Shown here: positions 9,975 to 19,320 of the stretch, piece after piece | How the letters are laid out: each line of letters starts with the position of its first letter | Position numbering within the stretch: the first letter of the stretch is position 1 | The notes under the pieces: generated by a model | What the model saw: only the letters and a program-made list of their open reading frames with translations | Told to the model about the DNA's origin: nothing | Database searches by the model: none | DNA from: Melastoma dodecandrum | Taxonomy: Eukaryota > Streptophyta > Magnoliopsida > Myrtales > Melastomataceae | Length of the DNA: 64,000 nt | Assembly: GCA_029817715.1 (NCBI GenBank) | Contig: JARUPY010000599.1 | Location: forward strand, 1 to 64,000 | Direction of reading: 5' to 3' | Translations under genes and position numbers: made by a program

Positions 9975-11438
9975 CACGGGAGCGAGAAGCCGGTCGGCAC
10001 GGCCGACATCGGGGTCGTCGGGATGGCGGTCATGGGGTCGAACCTGGCGAGGAACCTCGCCCACCACGGGAACGTCACCGCGATCTACAACCGCACCGCG
10101 TCCCGCACCGACGAGGTCATGGCCGCGCACGGCACCGAGGGCGACTTCGTGCCGAGCCACGACATCGACGACTTCGTCGCCAGCCTGAAGAAGCCGCGGG
10201 TCGCGATCATCATGGTGCAGGCCGGTCGCGGCACCGATGCGGTGATCGACCAGCTCGCGGACCGGTTCGAGCCGGGCGACATCATCGTCGACGGCGGCAA
10301 CGCGAACTTCCACGACACCATCCGCCGCGAGAAGGCGCTGCGCGAGCGGAACCTCAACTTCGCCGGGACCGGCATCTCCGGCGGCGAGGAGGGCGCGCTG
10401 AACGGGCCGTCGATCATGCCCGGCGGCTCCGACGAGGCGTGGGCGCGGATGAAGCCGATCCTCGAGTCGATCGCCGCGGTCGCGGAGGGCGAGGCCCTGC
10501 GTGACGCACATCGGCCACGACGGCGCCCGGCCACTTCGTGAAGATGGTTGCACAATGGCATCGAGTACGCCGACATGCAGCTGATCGCGGAGTCGTACGA
10601 CCTCCTCCGCCGCGTCGGCGGCCACGACACCGCCGCGCTCGCGAAGGTGTTCGAGGCGTGGAACGAGGGCGACCTCGAGTCCTACCTGATCGAGATCACC
10701 GCGGAGGTGCTGAAGCAGCAGGACGCGGAGACGGGGAAGCCGCTCGTCGACCTCATCGTCGACCAGGCCGGCTCGAAGGGCACCGGCGTCTGGACCGTGC
10801 AGAACGCGGTCGGCCTCGGCATCCCGGTGTCGGGCATCGGCGAGTCGGTGTTCGCCCGCGCGGTGTCGTCGAAGCCGGAGCAGCGCAAGGCCGTGCGCGA
10901 CCTCGGGCTCGAGCGCCCCACGCCGGTCGCGGCGCCGGAGGGCTTCGAGGACGACGTCCGCGCCGCGCTCTACGCGTCGAAGATCGTCGCCTACGCGCAG
11001 GGCTTCGACATCATCATCGCCGGCGCCAAGGAGTACGGCTGGAACATCGACAAGGGCGCGATCGCGAAGATCTGGCGCGGCGGCTGCATCATCCGCGCGC
11101 AGTTCCTCAACCGCATCGTGGAGGCGTACGAGCGGAACCCCGAGCTGCCGACGCTGCTCGCGGACGAGTACTTCGCGAAGGTCGTCGCGGACGGCGAGGC
11201 GGCCTGGCGCCGCGTCGTGTCGACCGCTGCGCTCTCCGGTGTGCCGGCGCCCGGCTTCGCCTCCGCGCTGTCCTACTACGACTCGCTCTCCTCCGACCGC
11301 CTGCCGGCGGCCGTCATCCAGGCGCAGCGCGACTTCTTCGGCGCGCACACCTACGGCCGCATCGACAAGCCGGGCGTCTTCCACACCCTCTGGAGCGGCG
11401 ACCGCAGCGAGATCGAGACGGAGCCCTCCTCCCACTGA
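9975..11438 (+). CDS. gnd: 6-phosphogluconate dehydrogenase (decarboxylating), frameshifted
   Basis: Oxidises 6-phosphogluconate to ribulose-5-phosphate and CO2 with NADP+. Visible are the Rossmann start IGVVGMAVMGSNLARN, IIVDGGNANF, the substrate loop GISGGEEGA, the catalytic region HFVKMVHNGIEY (spread over three frames), YLIEITAEVL, DQAGSKGTG and AQRDFFGAHTY near the C-terminus. Three extra bases between 10,490 and 10,560 break the frame, each beside a short base run. The ATG at 10,023 lies inside the nucleotide-binding motif and cannot be the true start. The frame stays open upstream to a GAAGGAG site at 9965-9971, so I place the start near 9975, where the codon itself looks damaged. Confidence 0.93.
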
Positions 11439-11443
11439 CCCTG

Positions 11444-11508
11444 ACTTTGCTCACGCTTCTTGTCGCCTCCCGTGTCGATCGAGGCGGCAAGAAGCGTGAG
11501 CAAAGTCG
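11444..11508. repeat. Hairpin family A, copy 1
   Basis: Arms GACTTTGCTCACGCTTCTTG and the complement, followed by a second conserved stretch CGCCTC/GAGGCGG. It begins 6 bases after the gnd stop, at a convergent junction. The same arms recur at 49,036 and 52,056, and a single right arm is next to the IS at 28,792. It is probably a bidirectional transcription terminator or a REP-like palindrome; it has no U-tract. Confidence 0.85.
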
Positions 11509-11520
11509 GGTGGCCCGGAT

Positions 11521-11578
11521 CTTGCTCCGGATTCGTGCCGCTTCGAGCGAACTTGAAGCGACACGAATCCGCAGCAAG
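11521..11578. repeat. Hairpin family D, full copy
   Basis: Arms CTTGCTCCGGATTCGTGCCG and near-complement around a short loop, placed directly after hairpin A in the same convergent gap. The left arm alone recurs at 27,534 beside the first IS30 element. From 11,579 to 11,655 nothing else is seen. Confidence 0.8.
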
Positions 11579-11655
11579 TCCAGTCAGGAGCGGGTGAACG
11601 TCCGCGCTCGAGCCGCCTTTCGTGAAGGTGATCGCGTTCTTGGTGATCGAGGTGG

Positions 11656-12674
11656 TCAGCTCGCCCGGAAGAACGCTGAGATCGCCGCATCGTGGTTCCC
11701 AGGAGCGCCGGCGCAGAGCATGGCACTTGAGGCGCCGGGGATCGCGACGACGAGTCCCGCCGGACCGCGCTCCGGCTCGAGCGTGACGCTGAGCCCGTTG
11801 CACGCGCCGAAGAGCAGGGCCATCAGCCGCCCGTTCAGGTGCCGGAACTGCAGCGAGTAGCGATCGGAGGACAGGAACGCCAGCGTGCCCGAGCCGCGAG
11901 TCGACCGGCTCGTCGTGCAGGAGAACGGCGCGACGTGGGAAGCGACGCACCTCGCCTCCGTCCGTGGCAGCTGCGGCACGCCGAGGCCGCCCGCACCCTG
12001 GTAGTCGAACGTGACCATCGCCGTCCCGCTGTTGAACACGAGGCCGCTCCCGCCCTCGTCGATGAGCAGGGGGCCGCGGAGGAACGCGTCGGCCCACACC
12101 TTGGCGTCGTTCGTCCCCGCTCCTGTGCACACGCCGCTCTGGCCGACGAGCAGCTCGCCCGCGCGCGTCAGCTGCTTGCCGTCGTAGCGCACCGGCATCG
12201 TCGCGGCGAAGCAGCTCCTCGTGACCACGGAGAGCACCAGCACCCCCCGCGTGGTCGAGAAGGAGATCGAGAGCGGGTCCTTCGCCGGCCCTCCGGTGTC
12301 GCCGGTCACCGACGGGGCACCGTAGGTCGATCGGTAGGTGCCGCACTCGAACGGCAGCACCTGCTCCGGCGAGCAGTCGTCGAGGATGTACGGCGGGCCG
12401 AGCGTCGGCGCGATTCTCGGCGTCGCGCCGCCCACGACGGTGCGCGGGTGGACGGCCCCCAGCACGGTGGCGGTGAGGGCGATCACCGCCAGCGCGACGA
12501 TCGCGGTCACGAGGATCGGCGCGATCCGGCGCCGCTCGCGGCGCCGGGCGATCACGGCCACCCGCGGCGGCTCGGCGAGCAGGAGGCGCAGGTCGGCCTC
12601 GGCCCGCTCGTCGGGCTGCGAGCCGAGGTTCCGCCCGGATCCGCGGACCGAAGTCGGTCGATCGACTCGGTCAT
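11656..12674 (-). CDS. Membrane-anchored extracytoplasmic protein encoded after the ECF sigma gene
   Basis: I do not recognise the family; position suggests an anti-sigma-like partner. The likely ATG at 12,674 gives MTESIDRLRSADPG and then one frame change near 12,640 leads into ERAEADLRLLLAEPP. A single membrane segment (IAPILVTAIVALAVIALTATVL) near residue 55 precedes a large outside domain with paired cysteines (DDCSPEQVLPFECGTY, SCFAAT, GVCTGAG, FGACNGL). That is the layout of a one-pass protein with a short cytosolic N-terminus and a disulphide-rich extracellular domain. In the sequence as given, the sigma frame reads straight into this frame, which I attribute to a one-base error. Confidence 0.6.
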
Positions 12675-13167
12675 GACTCCTCCTGCACGCGACGGCGAAC
12701 GCGGCGCGCGCCCGGTGGAGGCGCACCCACACCGCGGCCGCGCTGCAGCCGAGCACCCTGCCCGCCTCGGCGGCCGGTAGCCCGTCCCAGTAGGTCAGCA
12801 TCAGGACCTCCCTCGCCGCCGCCGGCAGCGTCTCGAGCACGTCGAGCACCCGGGGGTCCGGGGCCTCGATCGGCGGCTGCGCGGCGAGCGCGGCGTGCAG
12901 GCGCCGGTCGCGGTCGCGCCGCCGGTACGCGTCCCCGATCCGGTTCCGCGCGACCCGGAGCAGCCACGCCCGGCTCGGACGCGGGTCGCCGAAGGAGCCC
13001 CAGGCGACCCGGAACACGTCTGCCGCGATCTCGCGGGCAGTCTCCCGGTCGTCGATCCGCCGCACCGCGAACGCGAGCACGGCGGCGTAGTGCTCGCGGT
13101 AGAACGCGGCGAACGCGGGCGCGAGCGCGGTCTCGCGCACCTCGTCGGTCGGTCCCACACCCGGCAT
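12671..13167 (-). CDS. ECF-type RNA polymerase sigma factor
   Basis: Directs RNA polymerase to a small regulon. Region 2 is visible in FYREHYAAVLAFAVRRI and FRVAWGSFGDPRPSRAWLLRVARNRI, and region 4 in LPAAAREVLMLTYWDGLPAAEAGRVLGCS with the recognition helix AAAVWVRLHRARAAF. The length of about 165 residues suits the class. The ATG at 13,167 precedes MPGVGPTDEV. The 3' end overlaps the start of the next gene, and the exact stop is unclear because the present frame runs on into that gene; a TGA at 12,671 in the adjacent frame would give an ATGA overlap. The upstream gap holds hairpin B copy 1. Confidence 0.85.
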
Positions 13168-13198
13168 GTTGCCGAGTCGGCGCGATTCCTGACGTCTC

Positions 13199-13245
13199 GT
13201 TGTGAAGGAGTTTTTTGCGTGATCGCCCAAGAACTCCTTCACAAC
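13199..13245. repeat. Hairpin family B, copy 1
   Basis: Arms GTTGTGAAGGAGTT and complement with a T-rich inner left arm. It starts 4 bases past the SDR stop (minus strand) and lies upstream of the sigma gene. Near-identical elements sit at 14,028 and 59,147. Confidence 0.82.
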
Positions 13246-13249
13246 GGGA

Positions 13250-14013
13250 TCAGTGGACGGAGAAGCCGCCGTCGATGAACAGCGACTGGCCCGTGACGTA
13301 CGCGCTGGCCGGGCTCGTCAGGAAGAGGGCGGCCGTCGCGAAGTCCTCCGGGCCCCCGTTGCGGCCGACCATCGTGCGGGCGGCGAGCGCGGCGACGCGC
13401 TCCGGGTCCTCCTGCAGCCGTGCGTTCAGCGGCGTGAGCACGAAGCCCGGCACGAGCACGTTGCTCGTGACCCCGGAGGACGACCAGGCCTCCGCCTGCG
13501 AGCGCGCGAGCCCCTCCAGCCCCGCCTTCGAGACGCCGTAGGCGCCGCTCTGCACGAACGCGCGGTGCGCCTGCTGCGAGCTGATCGCGATCAGGCGCCC
13601 GTACCCGCGCTCGGCCATGCCCGGCCCGAACCGCTGGCCGAGCAGGAACGGGGCGTCGAGGTTCAGGCGCATCGTCGCGTCCCACGTCCGGCTCGTCGAG
13701 CTCCGGCGATCGGCGGCCGGAGGTTCACGCCCGCGGCGCTCACCACGATGTCGGGCTCGCCGACCAGGTCGACCACCGCGTCCGCCACCGCACGCACCCC
13801 GTCGCGCGTGCCGAGATCCGCCGCGACCGCCTCCGCCCCGATCGCCGCCGCGGCCGCGTCCAGGCGGGCGCGGTCGCGCGCGACGAGCACCGTCCGCGCC
13901 CCCGCCCCAGCGAGGGCGGTCGCGATCGCGCGCCCGATCCCCGAGCTGCCGCCCGTGACGACCGCGGTGCGGCCCTCGAGCGAGAACAGGGTGGCGAGGT
14001 ACTCGGTGCTCAT
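13250..14013 (-). CDS. SDR-family oxidoreductase, frameshifted
   Basis: NAD(P)-dependent short-chain dehydrogenase of about 254 residues. Visible are the cofactor motif AVVTGGSSGIGRAIATAL, the NNAG-equivalent VVSAAGVN, the catalytic Ser in IAISSQQAH, the YxxxK pair in SGAYGVSKAGLEGLARS, and the C-terminal SAYVTGQSLFIDGGF typical of FabG-like members. One frame change near 13,700 separates the N-terminal half from NLDAPFLLGQRF. The start is the ATG at 14,013. Hairpins of family B lie immediately on both sides, so it is probably a single-gene transcript. The substrate cannot be inferred. Confidence 0.88.
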
Positions 14014-14027
14014 CCCGCCAGCCTTCC

Positions 14028-14075
14028 GTTGTGAAGGAGGTTTTTTCGCGATCGCGAAAGAACTCCTTCACAACG
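14028..14075. repeat. Hairpin family B, copy 2
   Basis: A nearly perfect palindrome: CGTTGTGAAGGAG arms and an inner TTTCGCGATCGCGAAA. It lies 4 bases after the oxidoreductase stop at 14,079 and 15 bases upstream of the SDR start. The arms match copy 1. Confidence 0.85.
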
Positions 14076-14078
14076 GGA

Positions 14079-14870
14079 TCACGGGCGGAGGAGGGCGATC
14101 ACCGGGGCGAAGTCCTCCGCGTTGCCTCCTCCGCGACGGGGAACACCGCCACGCCCGCCGCGGTCGCGAGGGCCGCGAGCTGCTCGGCCATCGCCGCGGC
14201 GCGTCGCCGCTCAGGAAACGCGGCCGCGGTGTCGCCCGGAGGCGCAGAGCGCGCGAGGTACCCGACCCACTGCCCGCCGACGCCGCTCAGCTGCAGCGCG
14301 AGCGCCGGGTCCCCGGCGACGCGCACCCGGTCCGCGGCGGCGCGGACGACGTCGAGGGTCGCGGTCGGCGGCCAGCGCGAGCGCGACGGTGTCCGCGAGC
14401 CCGCCCGCCGCCGCGAGCGCCTTCGGGCCGGCCGCCGCGACCGTGATCGCGGGCGCCGGGGTCACACCGGCCCGCACGGCCTCGATGCCCGCGACGAGCT
14501 GCGCCAGGCGCGTCGCGCCCGTGCCCCAGGAGGCGCCGAGCCGCACCGCCTCCTGCTCCGCATCGGGGCGTCCGGTGCCCAGGCCGAGCTCGAACCGCCC
14601 GTCGGAGAGCGTCTGCAGCGCCGCGGTCTCGCGCACCAGCGCGCCCGTGGTGCGCAGCGGCGACGGGGAGACCCACGTGCCGACGCGCAGCCGCTCGGTG
14701 ACCGCGGCCGCCGCCGCGAGCGCCGGGAACGGCGACGGCGTGAACGCGGTGTCGGGGAGCAGGAGGAGGTCGTAGCCGAGCGACTCGGTGCGCCGCGCTG
14801 TCTCGGCCCACGCGGCGCCGGACGCGGGGCGGCCGGCGACGACGCCGAACCGGAGGGCGGATGAGGTCAT
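14079..14870 (-). CDS. Luciferase-like flavin (F420 or FMN) oxidoreductase, frameshifted
   Basis: LLM-class oxidoreductase with a TIM-barrel fold. The ATG at 14,870 gives LRFGVVAGRPASG, then ESLGYDLLLLPDT, LRVGTWVSPSPLR, TLSDGRFELGLGTGRP and ITVAAAGPKALAAAGGLAD, all characteristic of the family. Frame changes near 14,340 and 14,130 separate the C-terminus, which reads LSGVGGQWVGYLAR and ends DFAPVIALLRP. The length after correction is about 264 residues. It stands alone between hairpin B copy 2 and an unknown membrane gene. The cofactor and substrate cannot be told from sequence. Confidence 0.8.
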
Positions 14871-14899
14871 GCGTCCACGCATCCGCCCGCGGGAGTACT

Positions 14900-16478
14900 T
14901 CAGCGGGCGAGGAGCGCGAGCGCGATCACCACGCCCAGCTGCACCACCGCGAGCGGCAGCAGGAGCACGAGCGACAGCCACGCCAGCCGCCACCGCGGCA
15001 GGTCCGGGAAACCGCCGGGCCGCGACGACGAGGACCGCGGCGGCCACGACGGTGGCGGCCACCGTCCGCGCCGGGTCGGCGGGCAGGAAGCCCTGCGCCG
15101 CGACCGCCGCCGCCGCGACCGGCTGCGCCGCGAGCGCCGCCCCGGCGAGGAGCCGCGGGGTCCCGCCGAGGCGCGCGACCCGCGCCTCCACGAGCCACGG
15201 CAGGAGCAGCCCGCCGACCACGAGCGCGAGCAGGAACGCGACCGGTGCCTCCACCGCGGGCGACGTCCCGGTACGCGGGACGACGAGCGGCACCGCGAGG
15301 GCGAGGAGCAGGGGCGCCTCGATCACGACCGCCACGAGCACGAACCGGAGGATCGCCCGCGGCCGCAGCAGCAACCCGGCGCCGGCCCACCAGAGCAGGT
15401 CGGCGGCGGCCGACCACGGCGCCGGGAGCACCACCCGCACGATCGGCGCGGCGAGCAGGAGGGCCCCGGCGACGACCGGCAGCGCGCCCGCCCGCGCCCC
15501 GATGGATCGCCGCCGGAGCAGCCGCGCCGCCTCCGCCGCGGGCGCGAGCACCGCGATCGACGCGGGCGTGCCGACCCGGGCGCCGTCGAGCACGGCACGG
15601 AACGCGGCCACCCCCACGGCGAGCAGGAGGAGCACCCCGGCCGCCGCCTCAGGCACCCGCGGGCTCCGTGGGCCGCCACGACGATCGGCACGGCGTCGAG
15701 GCGCAGCCCGCAGCACCCGCGCGGGCGGCGCGGCCGGCGCCTCCCCCGCCGCCGCGGCGTCCGAGCAGGTCGAGCAGCCGCGCACGCACGTCGACGCCGG
15801 GGGCCGCGAGCGCCCATCGGCCGCTCGTGGTACCGCCCGCACCAGCGCGGCGACGGACCGGACGCGGCGGGCGGGATCCGCGCCGGCCAGGGCCAGGTCG
15901 ACCGCGCGGTCGAGCCGGAGCGCGGGCACCGCCCAGCCCGCCAGCCGCAGGAGGCGCGCGGCGTCGGCCGCGGCGAGCGCGGCCGCGGGGACGGGGGCGT
16001 CCTCCGGTTCCGCCTCGATCCGCGTCGCGCCCACGGCGCTGATCCGGCCGTCTGCACCGACCGCGCAGTCCAGCCCGAGTCCGGCGGGCCAGTCTGGCCG
16101 CAGCGGGCCGAACCGGCCGGGGACGTCGGCGTCCTCCGGGGCAGGAGGCGCCTCCGCAGCGGCTGCGCGCTGCAGCGCGGCGTCGGCGAGCACGCGGGCG
16201 GCGCTGTCGAGCGCGGCGGGCAGGTCCAGGGCGGACCGGACGGAGCGGCGGGCGCGCGGCGCCGGGACGCGCCACCACAGCGCCTCCACCCCCGCTGCGA
16301 CCGACGCACGCGGCGTGCCGCAGACGAGCAGCAGGTCCGCGTCCGCCGGCGCCGTGACGACGACCCAGCCGCGGGCGCGCACCGCCGCCTCGGCCCGGAG
16401 GCGCAGCGCGGGTCGCCCCGGCAGCTCGACGACCAGCACGTGGACGCGGAGCAGCGCCAGGGACGCGAGGGCGCTCAC
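14900..16478 (-). CDS. Unknown protein with soluble N-terminal and multi-pass C-terminal parts, frameshifted
   Basis: I do not recognise this protein. The GTG at 16,478 overlaps the copA stop (GTGA), so it is translated as the last gene of the copper operon. Residues 1-250 are soluble, Ala/Arg-rich, and include [18 protein letters not shown] and [14 protein letters not shown] (the latter in a second frame). After a frame change near 15,700 come about eight hydrophobic stretches, among them [35 protein letters not shown] and [18 protein letters not shown]. It could be two genes rather than one. The end is TGA at 14,900 after ALLAR. A role in metal handling is only suggested by position. Confidence 0.5.
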
Positions 16479-18575
16479 GCCCGGAAGCGGGCGAGCCGGA
16501 GGCTGTTGCCGACGACCAGGACCGAGGACAGGGCCATGGCACCTCCGGCGACGATCGGGTTCAGCAGGCCCAGCATCGCGACCGGCAGGGCGGCCGCGTT
16601 GTACAGGAACGCCCAGAACAGGTTCCCGCGGATGATCCTGAGCGTCGCCCGGGAGAGCCGCACCGCGGTCGCGACGAGCGCCGGGTCGTCGCGCACGAGC
16701 ACGAGGTCCGCCGCCGCGCCCGCGGCGTCCGTGCCGCCGCCCATCGCGATCCCGAGGTCGGCGGCGGCGAGCGCCGCCGCGTCGTTCACGCCGTCGCCGA
16801 CCATCGCGACGACGTGCCCGGCGTCCTGCAGCGCACGGATCCGGTCGAGCTTGCCCTGCGGCGTCTCTCCGGCGAACACCTCGGCGATGCCGGTGCGCGC
16901 GGCGACGACCGCCGCGGCGCCCGGGTTGTCGCCGGTGAGCAGCACGGGACGCAGCCCCAGGTCCTCGAGGCGCGCGACCGCGTCCTCCGCGCCGTCCCGG
17001 AGGGTGTCCGCCACCTCGAGCACGCCGATCGCGATCCCGTCGCGAGCGACGACGACCGCGGTCGCGCCCGCGCGCCTCCGCCGCCTCGACCGCGGGGCGG
17101 GCGGCCACGACGTCGGCGCCCTCCTCCGCGAGCCAGCCGAGGCGGCCGACGAGCACGCGGGCGCCGTCGACGTCCGCGACCACGCCGCCGCCCGCGACGG
17201 CACTGAACGAGGACGCCCCTGAGGCGCCGGCGAGCGCCCGGGCGACCGGGTGCTCCGAGTCGTGCTCGGCGGCGGCCGCGAGCCGCCGCACCTCCGGCTC
17301 CGGGACGCCCGCGAGCGCGACGACGTCGACGAGGGCCATCCGGCCGGTGGTGAGCGTGCCGGTCTTGTCGAGCACGACCGTGTCGATGCGGCGGGTGCGC
17401 TCGAGCACCTCCGGGCCGCGGATCAGCACGCCGAGCTGCGCGCCGCGACCGGTGCCGACGAGCAGCGCGGTCGGCGTCGCGAGGCCGAGGGCGCACGGGC
17501 AGGCGATGATCAGCGTCGTCACCGCCGCGGTGATCGCGCGGGTCGGGTCGCCGGCGACGAGCCAGCCGACGAGCGACACGACCGCGAGCGCGAGCACCAC
17601 GGGCACGAACACCGCGGAGACCCGGTCGGCGAGCCGCTGCACCGCCGCCTTGCCGTCCTGCGCGCGGGCGACGAGGCTGGCCCAGCCGCGCGAGCTCGGT
17701 ATCCGCGCCGACCCGGTCGAGCCCGTACCAGGAGGCGCCCGCCGCCGACCGCGACCGTGCCGCCGGTCACCCGGTCGCCCGGCGCGACCTCGACGGGCAC
17801 GGCCTCGCCGGTGAGCAGCGAGGCGTCGACCGCGGACCGGCCGTCGAGCACCGTCCCGTCCGCCGGGACGGTCTCCCCCGGCCGCACGAGCACGCGGTCG
17901 CCGACGGTGAGCGCGGCGACCGGCACCCGCTCCTCCCGGCCGTCGTCGTGGATGCGGAGCGCGTCCTTCGCGCCGAGCTCGATCAGCGCACGGGAGCGCG
18001 GCGCCCGCGCGCCACCGGGCCGCCGCCTCCGCGACCCGACCGGCGAGCACGAACGTGGTGACGACGACGCCGACCTCGAGGTAGGTGTCGCCGGCACCCC
18101 GCGCGAGCACGACGACCGACCACGCGGTCGCCGCGACGATTCCCAGGCTGACCAGGGTGTCCATCGTGGTCGCGCCGTGCCGGAGGTTCACCAGGGCGGT
18201 CCGGTGGAACGGCCAGGCGCACCAGGTGACGACCGGCAGCGCGAGCAGGGCGACGAGCCACGGCTCGTGCAGCGCGGGCAACATCGACAGCAGCACCACC
18301 GGCACCGCGAGCACGAGCGCGACGACGAGGCGGGGCCGGAGGCGCCGCGCGTCCCGGCGCTCCGCGCCCGAACCGGCCGGGCGCGCGCCGTAGCCCGCCG
18401 TCTCCACCGCCGCGATCAGGTCGGGCAGCCGCACGCTGCCACGGACGGTCGCGACCTCCGTGGCGAGGTTCACCGAGGCCGTGGCGCCCGGCACCCGGTT
18501 CAACCGGCGCTCGACCCGCGTGGCGCAGGCGGCGCAGGTCATGCCCGTGATGTCGAGCCGGACCTCGGTGGGCAT
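16475..18575 (-). CDS. copA: Copper-exporting P1B-type ATPase, frameshifted
   Basis: Exports Cu(I) from the cytoplasm. Domains in order: an N-terminal metal-binding domain with [15 protein letters not shown], a membrane block, the actuator with [11 protein letters not shown], the ion-path helix with [12 protein letters not shown] (CPC), phosphorylation motif [11 protein letters not shown], the ATP-binding SEHPVARA (HP motif) and TGDNPGA, the hinge [12 protein letters not shown], and two last helices with [12 protein letters not shown]. The corrected length of about 700 residues is typical. Frame changes lie near 18,000, 17,740 and 17,090. The start is the ATG at 18,575, six bases after the copZ-like stop. 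Control by CsoR is implied by the operator at the head of the cluster. Confidence 0.92.
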
Positions 18576-18580
18576 GTGGG

Positions 18581-18912
18581 TCAGTGCGCCAGCGAGTAGC
18601 CCGCGTCCTCGACGGCCGCGCGGATCTCCTCCTGGGTGAGCGCGCGGGAGGCGCTGACCGTGACCGTCGACGCGGCGCCCGGGTGCAGGTCGACCGCGAC
18701 CGCGTCCACGCCGCCGAGCGCGGAGAGCTCCTCCGTCACGCTCGCGACGCAGTGCTCGCACGTCATGCCCGCGACCTCGAAGGGACTGGCCGCCCGCGAG
18801 TGTGCGCGTCGCCGTGGTGGGCGCCGCCGTGGGCGTGGCCGCCGCAGCCCGCGCCGCCGCAGGCGCAGCCGCCGCCGGAAGCGCTGATGTCCTTGATGCC
18901 GAGATCCTGCAT
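18581..18912 (-). CDS. copZ: CopZ-like copper chaperone with Cys/His-rich N-terminal extension, frameshifted
   Basis: The C-terminal 65 residues are a heavy-metal-associated domain (GMTCEHCVASVTEELSAL to VEDAGYSLAH) that would carry Cu(I) to CopA. The best start is the ATG at 18,912, giving MQDLGIKDISAS and then a run rich in Cys, His and Gly (GGGCACGGAGCGG followed by HAHGG, HHGD and H). A frame change near 18,785 separates this extension from the domain. The extension is not part of the usual 70-residue chaperone and could buffer metal. The gene lies between csoR and copA on the same strand. Confidence 0.78.
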
Positions 18913-18942
18913 GGGGGTTCCCTCCGTCGTTCTGCCGTCAGA

Positions 18943-19231
18943 TCACCGTACGAGCCGCGCGATGGCGGCCGACGCCTCGCGGAGCTTCTCCTCCGCGACC
19001 GGGCCGCCCTCCGCCGACGCCTCCGCGACCGCAGTGCGCGAGGTGGTCGTCGAGCAGCGCGAGCGCGACCGTCTCGAGCGCCTTCGTCGCGGCGGACACC
19101 TGCGTGAGCACGTCGATGCAGTACGCGTCGTCCTCCACCATCCGGTGGATGCCGCGCACCTGCCCCTCCGCGCGGCGGAGCCGCTTCAGGAGCTCGTCCT
19201 TGTTCGCGACGTACCCGACGTGCTCGTGCAT
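18943..19231 (-). CDS. csoR: Copper-sensing transcriptional repressor CsoR, frameshifted at C-terminus
   Basis: All-helical DUF156-family repressor released from DNA by Cu(I). It starts at the ATG at 19,231 ([18 protein letters not shown]) with [13 protein letters not shown] and the ligand set Cys38 in YCIDVLTQ plus His and Cys in DDHLAHC. One extra base after that motif shifts the end; the neighbouring frame gives [17 protein letters not shown] and a TGA at 18,943. The length is about 96 residues. It heads the csoR-copZ-copA operon and has a near-perfect operator in its own promoter. Confidence 0.92.
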
Positions 19232-19240
19232 GCGACCAAT

Positions 19241-19258
19241 GTACCCCCGAGGGGTATC
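19241..19258. promoter_or_regulatory. CsoR operator overlapping the csoR promoter
   Basis: The inverted repeat TACCCCCGAGGGGTA matches the G/C-tract pseudo-palindrome bound by CsoR proteins. On the minus strand it lies directly before TACATT (a -10-like hexamer), which is 6 bases from the csoR ATG. Bound repressor would therefore block polymerase, and the transcript would be leaderless. Confidence 0.82.
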
Positions 19259-19320
19259 GCCGTTCCGCTGCGGATCCGCGAACGATGAGACGCACCCGAT
19301 TCGAGCGCACACTGCCGGGT

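Noticed and set aside
10490..10560. Programmed ribosomal frameshifting in gnd and other genes
   Set aside because: The breaks fall at many unrelated places, in both directions and several per gene, without slippery sites followed by a conserved structure. Consensus errors explain them better.
14211..19310. A single open frame of about 1,700 codons covering the copper genes, the membrane protein and the luciferase-like gene
   Set aside because: It is a by-product of frameshifts and high GC. Within it, separate genes with their own starts, stops and families are visible, often in other frames.
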